Shown here: positions 32,841-44,640 of the stretch, one piece after another
Layout of the letters: the number at the start of each line of letters is the position of its first letter
How positions within the stretch are numbered: the first letter of the stretch is position 1
From: Eurosta solidaginis
Lineage: Eukaryota > Arthropoda > Insecta > Diptera > Tephritidae
NCBI RefSeq assembly: GCF_040869045.1
Contig: NC_090319.1
Span: 345,010,302-345,074,301, forward strand
Reading direction: 5' to 3'
Length of the DNA stretch: 64,000 bases
The notes under the pieces: generated by a model
The model's input: only the letters and a program-made list of their open reading frames with translations
Told to the model about the DNA's origin: nothing
The model's database searches: none
Made by a program: the position numbers and the translations under genes

Positions 32841-34500
32841 CTTCCCAAGGCAGCCGGTTCTATGAACCGGAGCGACTCGACATTTTCCCGACCAAGGGCT
32901 GTCATTTCAGTGTAACCCCATTTAATTCGTTGCGTCCCTCCCACAAATTGTCATCCTCCCAGCAGATCCTTGCAACGGGACTGCGCCATATTCTCCTGTT
33001 CCGGGAGGGTATCGAACCCAATCCGAAACCTGTACCTGGCCCCGGTCCAGAGAAATGGGTTTGCTGCGTTTACCGAAAAAGAATCTTTTTAGGACGGTTT
33101 TGTCAGTGTGTCACCTGCAAGGGATGGTTGCATCATACAGGAAGTTCTGGGCTATATCCCAAAACCCGAAGTTCTCGCAACTTTTATAAATCTTTTGTTG
33201 CTCCTTGCTGTTTACGCCCAAGCACGTCCCGTATTCTGCTACTTAGCGCCCCCACTACCTTCTGCTGCCCACTGCTCAGTAAGCCACAACAAGTACCCGC
33301 TGCTGCTCTGGTCCCATGGCGCCACCAGCTCATACCCCGCTCCTACTCATAACTGCAATCTCCGTAGTAAAGTCGGTAGCAATGCCGAGCATTAGCACTC
33401 GCCCCCGTCTTCTTCTCCCCCTCTTTCGGGCACTAGCACTCTAGTAGGTCCGGGAAACATACTCTTAGTCCCTACCACCTTTTGCACCATTTGCCATCAC
33501 AGAAGGTATGTGTTTGCGACATCTGACCAATGTAGCTCCTGCCTTGACGGTGCCAATTTCCTTGATGTTCTGGTCTCAGTGACGACAACCCCCCGACGGG
33601 TTTCATCGCGCCATACCGCCAGGCCGCAAACACAACTACACCGGGTACTCAAATGCTTACCCAGGGACGTCTAGTCCCAAGGCCATAACAGCAATTGCGT
33701 CCTGGCCTCCCTAAACTCAGACGTAGTCACCTATCACTTAGCCCCAGAGTGACGACGTCTCCCCCGTTGCACTTCGGAATTCTGCAGTTAAACTGTAATG
33801 GGTTAACTGGGAATATCACGGAGATAGTTGATTTCATGAAGCGGCATAACATCCACATTGCAGCGATCCATCAGACATAACGTCCGCGAGAACTGAAATG
33901 GAAGCGGTCTCACGTTTATCACCCACGACGGAGTGCAATATAATATATTTGATCCCGACATCGGCATCACGCTACCGACTGTCTTACACCCTAACATCTT
34001 GGATCTGACGGTCGATCAGGATTTATATTTTGGAGAGCATGCAACCGCAACTGTACCGAAAATCCAGAGCCGTAATAAAATCCTCAAATCTCTTGCCGGC
34101 AGCACTTAGGGTAAAGACAAAGAAACGCTCATTACTACTTACAAAGCAATTAGTCGGCCGATTGCATGCTACGCGTCTCCCATATGGTCGCCGAGCCTAA
34201 AGGTTACTCGCTGGAAGAAAATACAGGCCTGCCAAAATACTGCCCTCAGAACCGCTAAGGGCTGTCTTTTTAAGTCCCCAGAACACCACGTACACAATGA
34301 GGCGAGAGCACTCCCCATTAGGGAGAGAAATGAAATGCTAGGCAAACAGTTTCTGTTGAATACCCAGAAGCCTGGGCATCCCATCAGATATCTAATTGAT
34401 GAAGCTACACCTCCCAGGTGGTTAGGGGTTCATCTCCGTAAGCATTATAAGGAAATACGGCAAGAATTTCATACATTTCCCTACCGCCAAAAGCAAATTT
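32841..34500 (+). pseudogene. Jockey-type LINE, internally deleted
   Basis: The 5' part matches, inverted, 44330-44620. It encodes a PHD/zinc-finger-like segment (WVCCVYRKRIFLGRFCQCVT, CKGWLHH) and the start of an apurinic-type endonuclease (FGILQLNCNGLTGNITEIVD, FMKRHNIHIAAI). After about 33970 the frame jumps across most of the endonuclease and all of the RT to the thumb/C-terminal region (DLYFGEHATATVPKIQSRNK, ILKSLAG, CYASPIWSPSLK, ALPIRERNEMLGKQFLLNTQ). Scattered stops. The longer minus-strand copy at 41.3-44.6 kb shows what is missing. Confidence 0.8.
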
Positions 34501-34929
34501 GAATCATGTTTGAAGGCAGCTATGTGCTATAAAACGGCGCAAATATTTATCACGTCGTAATGGGTTAAAAAAAAATTCTTCACACAGCAATAACATACTT
34601 TCCATAAAATATTTCAAAAATACGACATTTGCAAAATTTTGCAAACGGACACCAGAAATAAATTTTTTTGATCTCCTGAAAAGTTACTGAAAAACACATA
34701 ACTGTTTTTGTGAGCGCAGCGACGAAATGCTTTTCCAATGGAAAAATACAAAATTAGAAAACATTTTGCGTGAGGAAGTTGAGTAATATTTCTTAAATAT
34801 CTGTAGCAGTTTCTAAACATTTCATTAAGAATTATTGCAACATGTAAAGCTGCTCAAAACCCTGATCAAGCACATAAATACCAGCATCGCCCTCACTTAA
34901 GAAACAAATAACACGAGCTTTACCCGTGC
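34501..34929. other. no recognised feature
   Basis: AT-rich, A-tract-rich; nothing recognisable. Confidence 0.3.
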
Positions 34930-35230
34930 GCATCTTGCGCAACTAATATAAAAGTGTCTTATCAAATATCAACAGAAATCAACTGTTCTATCAATCAATT
35001 AAACCTTACAGCTTGCGCTGCCATTTGGCGTATGGTAGCAACTGCCGACAATGCAGTGCAAATATTCACAATAGTGTCATATTACAAATAGATTTCTTTT
35101 ATTTTTAACAAAACATTTTTTATAAAATATAGCTAAACAAAAGCACTACGACTAAAAATGCCCAAAGCTCGCTAATAGCTCGAATCTCCAGCTTTACAAC
35201 CAAAAATTTATTTATAGACTTGCAACAGCA
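34930..35230. repeat. dispersed repeat, second copy at 49.99-50.30 kb
   Basis: ACCCGTGCGCATCTTG, ATCAATCAATTAAACCTTA, CAGCTTGCGCTGCCAT, GGCGTATGGTAGCAACTGCC and GCCCAAAGCTCGCTAATAG occur in the same order at 49.99-50.30 kb, and part of it recurs inverted at 47.94-48.07 kb. No coding content. Confidence 0.75.
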
Positions 35231-35253
35231 ATTGGAAATAATATATATGTGAC

Positions 35254-35408
35254 ACGGCCTATGAAAAGGTGGCTAATGACTCAAAAAGGAAACAGCTGTT
35301 AAAGATAAACAATGCATTTCTTCAGTTTCTTAGTAGTTTTTTTTTGCATTTTTTGCATTATTTTGTTTGAGTCATAAGCAACCTTTTCATAGACCGGATC
35401 ACATATGA
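35254..35408. mobile_element. small hairpin MITE
   Basis: About 155 bp with ~37-bp inverted ends: GTGACACGGCCTATGAAAAG then GTGGCTAATGACTCAAA on the left, TTTGAGTCATAAGCAACC then TTTTCATAGACCGGATCAC on the right. The loop holds GCATTTTTTGCATTATTTTG. Flanks are ATAT-rich, so the target duplication is ambiguous. Confidence 0.75.
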
Positions 35409-35639
35409 TGATAATTGAATACTTACTGAGCTATCTCCCTCATGCAAAAGACTGAATCATGTACACAACACTTGGACAATTATTCGTGCCGTTTTCCTGC
35501 CAAAGGCGGGGAGATGAGTCATATGTATCCCAAAGACTACATACTCATTAGCCTAAAATAATGTCTGCTCAAAGCCTTCAGGAGACTAACAGATATGTAA
35601 AGTCGAACATGGATGAAAAACTGTTCTCCAAAAGACAAC

Positions 35640-36560
35640 ATGTGTACTCCAAAAGGCAAGTCTGTAGAAATGGCATTGCATGGGGTGGTTATAAACGAAG
35701 AGAAAGTTTTGAGTAAGGAGTGCGCCTTAAGAGTACGAGGCTTGCAACAATGTCTCTAAACAGGCGATCATTGCGGTACATCCAGCCCTAACCAGATGGA
35801 ACGGTTTCGTGCTTAATTGCAGGAACATTATTTCGCAGCTGGGCTGTATGAGACCACAAAAGCTGAAGAAAGGGACACGCAGCAGGGTGGGGTATTGTCA
35901 CCTCTGCTGTGGACGCTGATCATCAGCGCTTCAGGAAATATATATCTGGGCATCTTATGAGGGACAATGCCGAATTGGCTTATGCCCAAACTAGGAGGAG
36001 TGACCCTGCAGAAGTAATCTTATACCACATATCTAGGAATCATTCTAGACAGTACATTGTCGTGGAAGCTCAATGTGTAGGAGAGAGTGAAGAAGAACTC
36101 CACGACACTTATGCATGCAAAATAATGCTGGGATGTACGTGTGGTCTATCGCCCTCTCTCTCATTGGATATTTACAGCGATTGTAAAACGCATTCTGTAT
36201 TACAGAGTCCTTTTTTGGTGGATGACCACTTAAAAAAGAGCGTATCTCAAAGAATTAGAGAGGGTGTATAGGCTATCAGTGCTTAGCGTAACGGCAGAGT
36301 ACCCTGTTCTCTGTCACCGCTATGATGGATATCTTAGAGCCACAATCGAGGTGAAAGATTGGCATACTAGGTGATATATGTGTATACCGATGGTTCCAAA
36401 GTAATTGAAGGAGAAGGGTCTTACCGCAGACTGCGCAGATCCAGAAATAATGAAATCCTTGGAAAGACTCGGGATAAGGAGAAATATGCATATGTATTGG
36501 ATCCCTGGGTATATGGGTATAGATGGAAACGAAAAATTGGAAGAGCTAGCTAAGTAGAAT
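35640..36560 (+). pseudogene. I/LOA-like LINE, RT fingers to RNase H, decayed
   Basis: Shifted frames read QQGGVLSPLLWTLIIS (RT motif B region, near 35882), then LDSTLSWKLNVERRVKKNS, LGCTCGLSPSLSL, AIVKRILYY-x-VLFWW (thumb), then RNase H blocks VIYVYTDGSKV (36367-36400) and WIPGYMGIDGNEKLEELA (36497-36550). Frameshifts are frequent. The catalytic YADD segment is not evident. No 3' tail is visible before the opposed copy that follows. Confidence 0.72.
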
Positions 36561-36675
36561 GCATCGCGCTAAGGTTGTAGGCGTAGGACAGCAAAGTGTC
36601 TAAGATCAGGTGCAGATCTTACAGATAAAGTTGCTCTTATCATATGGGACCCTTATATGAGACTGTGGGCTCATG

Positions 36676-38640
36676 AGGTTAGGTTAGAGTGGCCACCGAT
36701 GCGAGCACCAGTGCACTTAGGCCCAAAACGTCCCATTGTGATACCAAGTGGATCTCTCCCCTACTCAATCCTTCAAGTCGATTCAGCAAATGTCAGGATT
36801 TACTTAGGTTACAACTTAGCCAGATCAGAAATATCGTCAAAGAAGGGAGATCCCAGAGATTTCTTCCTCTTGCGCGAAAGCGCAGGACAGTCGCACAGAA
36901 AATGATTGACTGTTGCTATCTCGTCTTCGTCCTTGCAGGTCCTGCAGTAATCATTATAAGGAGCACACGGCCGTTGTGCATGCTTCCCGATTGCTATGTG
37001 GCCGGTTATAAATCCAACCACCAGAGATATGTCCCCCTTCTGAGAAGAAGGAGACTTCTGGTACGTCTCGCGTCCCATTCAGGCCATACGAGCTTAGTGT
37101 GGTAGCAGAATACGAGATTGCTCCATCTCACGCCCGCTTCCCTAACGAGAAATCCTTTCAAAGTGAGCTTACAGGTAGCGACCGGCATGCTCAATCGCTT
37201 CCAGGGCGGCGAAAGCGGAACGGATGTGCCCCCTCTTGCAAGTTCGTGGGCCATCTCATTGCCCGGTATTTCCAAGCGTCCAGGCATCCATACCAGACTG
37301 AGGGAAGTTTGTTCAGCGATCTCGTTAAGAGATTTGCGGCACTTATACACTGTCCTGGACTTACATGTGACCGATCCAAGCGGTTTTAGTGCAGCCTGGC
37401 TGTCAGGGTAAATACAAATTTTAGTATAGCCGTGAACAGCATTCCTCTGGTGATCAACGGCCTCATTTATAGCAGCCACTTCCGCCTGAAAGACGCCGCA
37501 ATGATCGGGTAGGCTAAAGGATAGATTCCACGCAGTTGAGGCGCAAAGATTCCGCTACCCATCTTTTTATCCAGTTTGGACCCGCCCGTATATATCTACA
37601 GCCTATCGCTCAGGTCCGGTGGCCATAATCCCTATTCGGAATAACAACCTAGTATTTCATATCGAAAAATACAGTCGGAGCGCAATAGTCCGACGAAGGC
37701 GAATCCAGATTCTTAAGGATAGTTGCATGGCCAAACACATTGTCTCTCCAGCCGGATAACTCTCGCAGCCGTAGAGCAGAAAAGGCCGCACATTGATTAG
37801 CCATTAAATCTATTGGCAACATATTAACAAGAGTATCCAGCGCCTACGCAGTGGCGGTGCGTAGAGCACCCGCCACGCAGACTAGAGCACTTCGTTGCAC
37901 CTTCTGGAATATTCGTTGGTTCGATGTTGTATCTAAGCTCGTCCACCAGACCAAAGCCCCGTATAGAAGGATTGGTCTAACCACAGCAGTGTAGAGCCAT
38001 AGGGTAATATCCGGCGATAGTCCCCACCTTCGTACAACAGCTCCCATACAGCTGTACAATGCCACCGTTGTTTTCCTCACACGCTCTTGAGCGTTTTCCC
38101 TCCAGGATAGTTTCCTATAAAAATTAGTCCTAGGTATTTGCCAGAGTCCCTCAGCGTTAGGGTCGTACCCGCTAGCACCGGCAGCTGCAACACAGGAATC
38201 TTATATTTCCTAGTGAACAGAACCAGTACAGTTTTGGCTGAATTGACCGATAGACATTTACTCCTGGTCCAGTCCTCCACCAGTCCCAGCTTAGTTTGCA
38301 TCAGATCGCATAGTATCTGCGGAAACTTCCCGCTAACTAACATAACAGCGTGAGGTCATATTCATATGCGATTACCTTGCTGCATCCGTCCTTATCAAGA
38401 AGAACCAAGACTTCATTAAGTGTGGCAAACCATATAAGTGGAGAAAGTACCCCCCACCCACCCCTGCGACCTCCAAGCCGATTAGTGCATCAGTTATGGC
38501 AGAGGGCGTAACGTTGTTAAAAGCTCCCTCAATGTCCAGGAAAGGATTTTTAGATCTGGGAGACAACTGCATGCAAGGCCGTCTCCGTGGACTTCCCTTT
38601 CATATACTCATGATGGGTATTCTAACCGGACACTGTCTTC
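36676..38640 (-). pseudogene. I/LOA-like LINE, RT to C-terminus, decayed
   Basis: Minus strand, in order: LDIEGAFNNVTPSAITDAL (RT motif A, near 38535), LCDLMQTKLGLVEDWTRSKC, SVNSAKTVLVLFTRKYK, LRDSGKYLGL, then RRWGLSPDITLWLYTAVVRP and ILLYGALVWW (thumb), then RNase H (IYPDSQAALKPL, LVWMPGRLEIPGNEMAHELA), and a C-terminal block GFITGHIAIGKHAQRP, DYCRTCKDEDE, NHFLCDCPALSRKRK. It ends at AGGTTAGGTTAG (36676-36687), the inverse of the CCTAA tail. Frameshifts separate the pieces, and IYPDSQAAL has lost the usual serine after IY. Related to the plus-strand copy ending at 3.6 kb. Confidence 0.8.
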
Positions 38641-39551
38641 TGGTTTTTGAATAAGGCTTGACCTAGCACGTAGCAGATGTCGAAAGTGGCTCTGAAAACT
38701 GGCACTATTTCAAAAGGTTAAAGTTACGATTTCCAGTTTTGTGGATTGAAATGGAATCATATGGCCAAAGTTGTTACGGTTTCGGCTTTGAAAAAAAGAA
38801 ACGATTTCGTTTAAGCGTTTCATACTCTTGTTTTAAATAGACATCGAAGAAGTGTGCCATAATTAGTATGTAGTATTAATCTGTCACTCGATTCAATCTT
38901 TGCAATCTTTGTATTTTGTACTCTGAACGCAATTTCTTGTATGTGTAAATATATATTTTATATGTTAGCCACATGTTCTCCTCCTACGAGAATTCAATTT
39001 TAACAACATCGCGAAAAGGCAGGAACCAATTCGTTTACACACAACTAACATATAAATGTACTCAATCATTTGCATTCACACCGGTAATTGCCCTTTAAAA
39101 TTTTATTATTACATCATTAACGCACTCATTCGATGGGGTGGTGACGGCCGTCGGTCGAGCATTGACTGAAGCTGTCATTAAAAATCGGCTACAATAAAAA
39201 TAACATGCTTAAATTTCGGGATTGCCATTAAAAGTTGCTTTTGTTCAAAGATGCGGCGAATGTGAAATTTCAGCCATGCGCGGTTGCCGATACGTCTGTC
39301 TGAAAGCTAATACTCCCAAATGCGAAGGCGAATGTCAGAAAGTTTCGAAGCTGCAAGTCAGCGAATGTTAATATTCGCCACTGCCCTAGTTTAGCTGCAT
39401 TAACACTTCCATCTGGGCATGCCAGCTGAGGGCATCTTTTGAATCGAATGGAAAGCGTTAATGGAAATTTTTTTGTTACTTTCATCAAGTCGACGTCAGT
39501 CGTCTTTGATTACGTCACCAGTTTGAAAGCAAACAAGTAATGCATTTATAT
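38641..39551. other. no recognised feature
   Basis: Mixed sequence. A 72-codon minus frame at 39270-39488 has no family resemblance. Confidence 0.3.
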
Positions 39552-39559
39552 ATGTATAT

Positions 39560-40191
39560 TAGGGCGGGTCGATTTAAAAATCGCTCATTGCTCTGTGAAA
39601 ATCGTATTCTAGGGATCAAAATAAGAAACTTTGCCGAAGGAACCATACCTCTAAAACGAATTCTGATGTCCCCCGTTTGGGTCGAACTTTTGGGTAGGGC
39701 AATTTCAATTCTACCTGCTGTGTCTTGTGGTGGCTTAAAAAAACAACACAAAAATTTTATGATCTGCAATTGTGTGACAGTGATACCTACATTTTTTAAA
39801 ACGGTTGAATAAAAAACCCACACAACTATGTTTACGACATGCAAATGCATCACAGTGATACGTTGGTTTTAAAAGGGGGTTGTAAAAACGCTAATTTCTA
39901 ATAATTTTTTTAAATTTCTTTTCTATTACTAAGTTAAATTAATTTTTTCATTTACATATGTTCTGACTAAATAAATTTCTAAAGAGAAAAATAAACTCCA
40001 AAAAGAAAAAACATAGGCATTTCAAAGTGGGATTTTTCAAAATTTGCCCCTACGACCCAAAGGGGGGGGACATCAGAATTCGTTCTAGAGGTATGGTTCC
40101 TTCGGCAAAGTTTCTTATTTTGATCCCTAGAATATGATTTTCACAGAGCAATGGGCGATTTTTTTGCCTCCCCACAAATCGACCAGGCCTA
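39560..40191. mobile_element. deleted hAT-like element, perfect 8-bp target duplication
   Basis: 632 bp, starting TAGGGCGGGTCGATTT and ending AATCGACCAGGCCTA, flanked by atgtatat at 39552-39559 and 40192-40199. The left inverted repeat is cut to about 150 bp and joined to the subterminal region (CTACCTGCTGTGTCTTGTGG) seen at 8.53 kb; the right repeat has an internal deletion around 40025. A segment containing ATCACAGTGATAC is duplicated inside. Confidence 0.92.
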
Positions 40192-40742
40192 ATGTATATG
40201 CCTCTTTTATGTTAAAATATTAATTGAAAAAGTTGCAATAAATAAAAAAATTAAGTAAACGACCACGAAAGGCAAGTTAATACAGAGAAATAATATGTAA
40301 TTATAACTTGGCAATGTTCCAAATCCATTTGCTGGTCTGGTGTATAAATAAACATCAAATAAAATCGTCTATGGTTGGATATAAATATTTTCCAAAAAAA
40401 AAACAACAATTAAATATAAACACAAACATATTTCTGTGGCATTACAAATTTCGGTGAAATGGGAATTGTTGGCATTTGTGCTCACTGTTTTCAAAGGAAA
40501 TCTACAAAAATCGCTGGTCTCCATTCAGGCAAGCTTGCATTAAGAGACTGATGTTATGGCGATAAAAACACTCCCCGAAGGATTTGGTTTAGCCTGAATC
40601 TTAGGGTCAACAGCGGTCGGTGATATTAAAGAGGAATGGGTGCTCTACGCCGCTTCAACTGTCACCGGCTATCTAAGCCCCCGGCACCACCACCTTGTCT
40701 GACCTGAATTGCAGCCGCGAACTTCTTGTCCGTAATTGGTAT
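40192..40742. other. mostly unassigned; LINE 3'-end scrap near 40.56 kb
   Basis: CGATAAAAACACTCCCCGAA at 40559 matches the LINE-type 3' block at 53.27 kb. The rest shows nothing recognisable. Confidence 0.4.
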
Positions 40743-41215
40743 TGTAACAAATTTTGGGAAATTCCGCTTATTTGAAACCTTCTGCTAACGTCCGAATTGC
40801 TAAAGTGTTCAATATTCAGTAACGCAAAATGGCCTTTATTAGACTACTTTGAGAATACTTCACAATAACTCTAACTTCACAACTAATTGCGAGTTTAAAT
40901 CAAACTGGTTACTGACTACTCAGCTTGCCCTGCTTTTATACTCTTCGGTGTTTCATTCGCATATTTCTACTAAAGTCTAGACGTTTCGCCTTCTAAACTG
41001 CTGTATGTCCTGCTTGGTAATTGAGCTACATATATGCGTGTGTATATGTGAGTAACAATTTCCGCTGATTATTACATGTGTTTGTGAGTATCTCTTCGTT
41101 GCCTTGTACGTATGTGTGTAAATGATGATTTATGTGTTCATGTACACCAGTGTGGCTCGCTTTAATGGGTGATTATTTATTTAGCTGATACTTATTGATG
41201 CTAATATCCGTCACA
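40743..41215 (-). mobile_element. solo LTR, family A, 4-bp target duplication
   Basis: 473 bp, TGTAACAAATTTTGGG to CTAATATCCGTCACA, flanked by gtat at 40739-40742 and 41216-41219. Inverted TATA box GCTTTTATACTCTTCG near 40931 and inverted polyadenylation signal GGCCTTTATTAG near 40832. CTTCTGCTAACGTCCGAATT matches the other copies. Confidence 0.88.
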
Positions 41216-41328
41216 GTATATAATTGCAGGGGTTAATTTACACTATTTATATGTGGGTAAATTGGGATAAAATGAAGTATCTGCTCTCATCAAGCAAAGT
41301 GTCAGCACATTTTAGCCTTGACACCCTA

Positions 41329-44300
41329 GTTGTTGTTGTTGTTGTAGCTATGTTTCGCCCCACCTAATAGCTGCGACCGATCACAAATTGTCATCAATAT
41401 GCTGTTTCGACAGGGGTGGACCATAACGAAAGGGGTGTTAGAGGCGTTGGTTCCACATTACAATTAAAGAGATGGTTGGTGTCATGGGTGACACATTGCA
41501 AGCGGGGCATACATTTTGTATGTCGGGGTTGATTCTGGATATGTAAGAGTTTAACCTGTTTCAGTATACAGAACGAAGTTGAGTCAGAGTGACTCGCGTT
41601 TCCCTGGGGAGTATGCGTTCCTCTTCCGCAAGTTTTGGGTACTGTTCCCCGAGTACTGGTTTCACCGAGCAATTCCCGGCATAAAGGTCCGACGCCTGTT
41701 TGTGGAGTTCACCAAGGACCTGCTTGTGTTTTTTGCTTCATACGGCTGAGTTCTCAGGTGCCATATTTCGTCAAAATGCTTACGGAGATGACTCCTCAAG
41801 TCCCTAGGCGGTGCTGGCTCATCAATCAGATGTCTGTTGGGATGCCCAGGTTTCTGGGTATACAACAGGAACTGTTTGGTTAGCATCTCATTTCTCTCGC
41901 TGATGGGGAGTATTCTCGCCTCATTATGTAGATGGTGTTCTGGGGACATAAGAAGACAGCCCGCGGCGGTTCTGAGCGCAGTATTTTGGCAGGCCTTTAG
42001 GCTTGGCGACCATATAGGGGACGCGTAGCACGCAAACGGCTGGCCAATTGCTTTGTATGTGGTAATAAGCGTTTCTTTGTCTTTTCCCCAAATACTGCCA
42101 GCAAGGGATTTTAGGATTTTATTACAGATCTGGATTTTCGGAACAATTGCGTCTGCGTGCTCACCAAAATGTAGATCCTGATCAAACGTCACACCCAAGA
42201 TTTTGGGGTGTGGGACATTCGGTAGCGTAGTGCCATAGACCTGGATGTTCGAAATGGTCGATATTTGGGACGTTCAAGTTGTAAATAGGGTCGCGGATGA
42301 TTTAGTCGGTGATGATGCCAGGTTTCGCGAGGCGAAAAAACTGGAGAGATCAGGGAGGTAGCCGTTTATTCTGTTGCAACGCTCATCGATCTTTGGGCCC
42401 GGGCCTGTGGCCATTATTGTGCAGTTATCGGCGTAAGAAACGATAGTAACTCCTTCTGGTGGCGAAGGTAGTTTTGATATGTAAAAATTAAACAAAAGTG
42501 GGGATAGGACACCACCCTGAGGCACCCCTTGTTTAATTCTCCTTGGCTTTGATATTTCGTTTCTGAATTGCACCGATGCCTGCCGACCACCCAGATAATT
42601 TGCGGTCCACCTTTTAAGACATGGGGGAAGGGTAGACCCTTCCAATTCTTGCAGTAACGTGCCATGGTTGACCGTATCAAAAGATTTTGATAGGTCTAGC
42701 GCTACGAGTACTGTTCTATGGTGGGGCTTCTGATTTAAACCACAATTTATCTGGGTGCTAATGGCATTTAGCGCGGTGGTGGTGCTATGGCGTTTTCTAA
42801 AGCCATGCTGATGACAGGCTAGGTGCAAATTTGCTTTGAAGTGGGGGAGCAAAATGGCTTCAAGCATCTTGGCTGCTGGCGATAGGAGAGATATCGGGCG
42901 ATATGACTCTCCTATGTTAGCTGATTCCCACGCTTTAGTAGAGGGACCACCTTGGCCATTTTCCATTTTTCGGGTATGACAAAGGTGGAAAGAGACAGGT
43001 TGAAGACATGTGCTAAATATTTGAAACCCTCTTTCCCTAGGCTTTTAAACATCGGCATGGCTATGCCGTCTGGGCCCACAGCTTAGGATGGTTTAGCATG
43101 ACCGATGACATCCTCAACCTCTTTGGCGGTGATGGTAATTGGTGACGCGCTGAACTTATGTTTACGTGCGAGTCTGTTGGCCCTCCGTCTATTTTTGTCG
43201 ACCGTAGAATGCATTATGTATTGTCGGCAGAAAGCGCTCGCGCATATTTTCGCATCCGAAAGCACTTTGTCGCCAAAGGCGATGGAAACTTTGTCATTGT
43301 ACCTAGACGGAATCGATAGGAACTTTACAGTGGACCAAAGTTTACCTACACTGGCAGAGAGGTTACAACCGCTTAGGTGCTCCTCCCATTTCGCCCGCTT
43401 GTGTTCTTCCACAAGAAATCTGATGCGTTGGTTTGGGGGTCGCCGAGATCGAGCTATCTTATAAGGTCACGTTCTCTCGCTAAACTTGCGGCCTCTGCCG
43501 GGAAGTGGGGCCGAATTTCGGGAATTCAACCGGCGGGAATGAAACGATCCGAGGCGTATTCAATGACCTTGCGGAAAGCACGCTCCCCTTGGCGGGCATC
43601 AGTTGGGATAGGGAGGGCAGCAAAGCGGTTGTCTGTAAAGGATTTGTATTCGTCCCACTTTCCTTTTTTAAAGTTAATGAAAGTGCGTTTTTCTGCGACG
43701 ATGAAGTCGGCGGGATGCTCGAACGAAATACGTATAGGCAGGTGGTCGGATGCCAATGTTACCATCGGCTGCCAGTTGACGCAGTTTACGAGTTCTGCGC
43801 TCACGATTGAAATAACCGGCGAACTGTGACAGCTCCCTACCATACGTGTGGGGGCGTATCCATTTATAGTGCAGAACGTCGCTTCTTCTATTTGATCCTC
43901 TAACATCTCACCCCTACTGTCCACCCGCAAGTTTGAATGCCATAGATCGTGTTTGGCATTGGAATTGCCTAAGATAATGCGATTGTTTCAAGTGAGTACG
44001 CCGCTGATATCAGGGCGGTATCCACTGGGGCAACAGGTGGCAGGAGGGATGTAGATGTTGATGATTTCTAGATTTGCATCGCCCGACCGGACAGATAATC
44101 CTTGACGTTCTAAGACACTGTCCCTGCGGTCGATGTCGGGATCAAATATATGATATTGCACAGTGTGGTGTATGACAAACGCGAGGCCGCCTCCATTTCC
44201 GCTCTCGCGAACTTTTCTGTGGACATTATACCCATGCGCTAAGGCGCAGACTACGGGACGTCCTAGGAGAAGTTACGTGGACATCTGGTTTTGGGGTCTA

Positions 44301-44640
44301 GCCCAGAACAACCTGTCCGATGCAACCATCCCTTACACGAGACACACTGAAAAGAGTATGACCGTCCTAAAAAGATTCTTTTCCGGTAGATGCAGCAAAA
44401 CTATTTCTCAGGACCGGGGTCAGGAGACGGACCCGGATTGGGTTCGATACCTTCCCAGAGCAAGAGAATATGGAGCATTCCCGCTGCAAGGAGCTGCTGG
44501 GAGGATGACAATTTGTTGGAGGACGCAACAAATTAAATGGGGTTACACTGAAATGGCAGTCCTTGGTCGGGAAAAATCCCGAGTCGCTCCGGTACATAGA
44601 ACCGATGGCCTTGGGAAGCGAGGCCTAGTCACTGTTGCCA
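41329..44640 (-). pseudogene. Jockey-type LINE, nearly full length but broken
   Basis: Minus strand, 5' to 3'. A zinc-finger-region remnant lies at 44330-44620. Endonuclease follows: ESGNGGGLAFVIHHTVQYH, EIINIYIPPA, a stop near 44000, LGNSNAKHDLWHSN, ASDHLPIRISF near 43750. A linker follows. RT: YRPISLLSPAAKMLEAIL, FRKRHSTTTAL, LVALDLSKSFDTVNH, QGVPQGGVLSPLLFNFYISK, and SYADNCTIMATG, where the usual YADD has Asn for the second Asp (codon at 42424-42426). The thumb is LGVTFDQDLHFGEHADAIVP and CYASPIWSPSLK, and the C-terminus HDTNHLFNCNVEPTPLTPLS. The 3' tail is CAACAACAACAACAA (41329-41345 inverted). Several frame breaks plus the catalytic change make it inactive. Confidence 0.88.

Noticed and set aside
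43105..43829. Plus-strand frames of 101-150 codons
   Set aside because: Antisense to the Jockey-type endonuclease and linker, which show real motifs on the minus strand.
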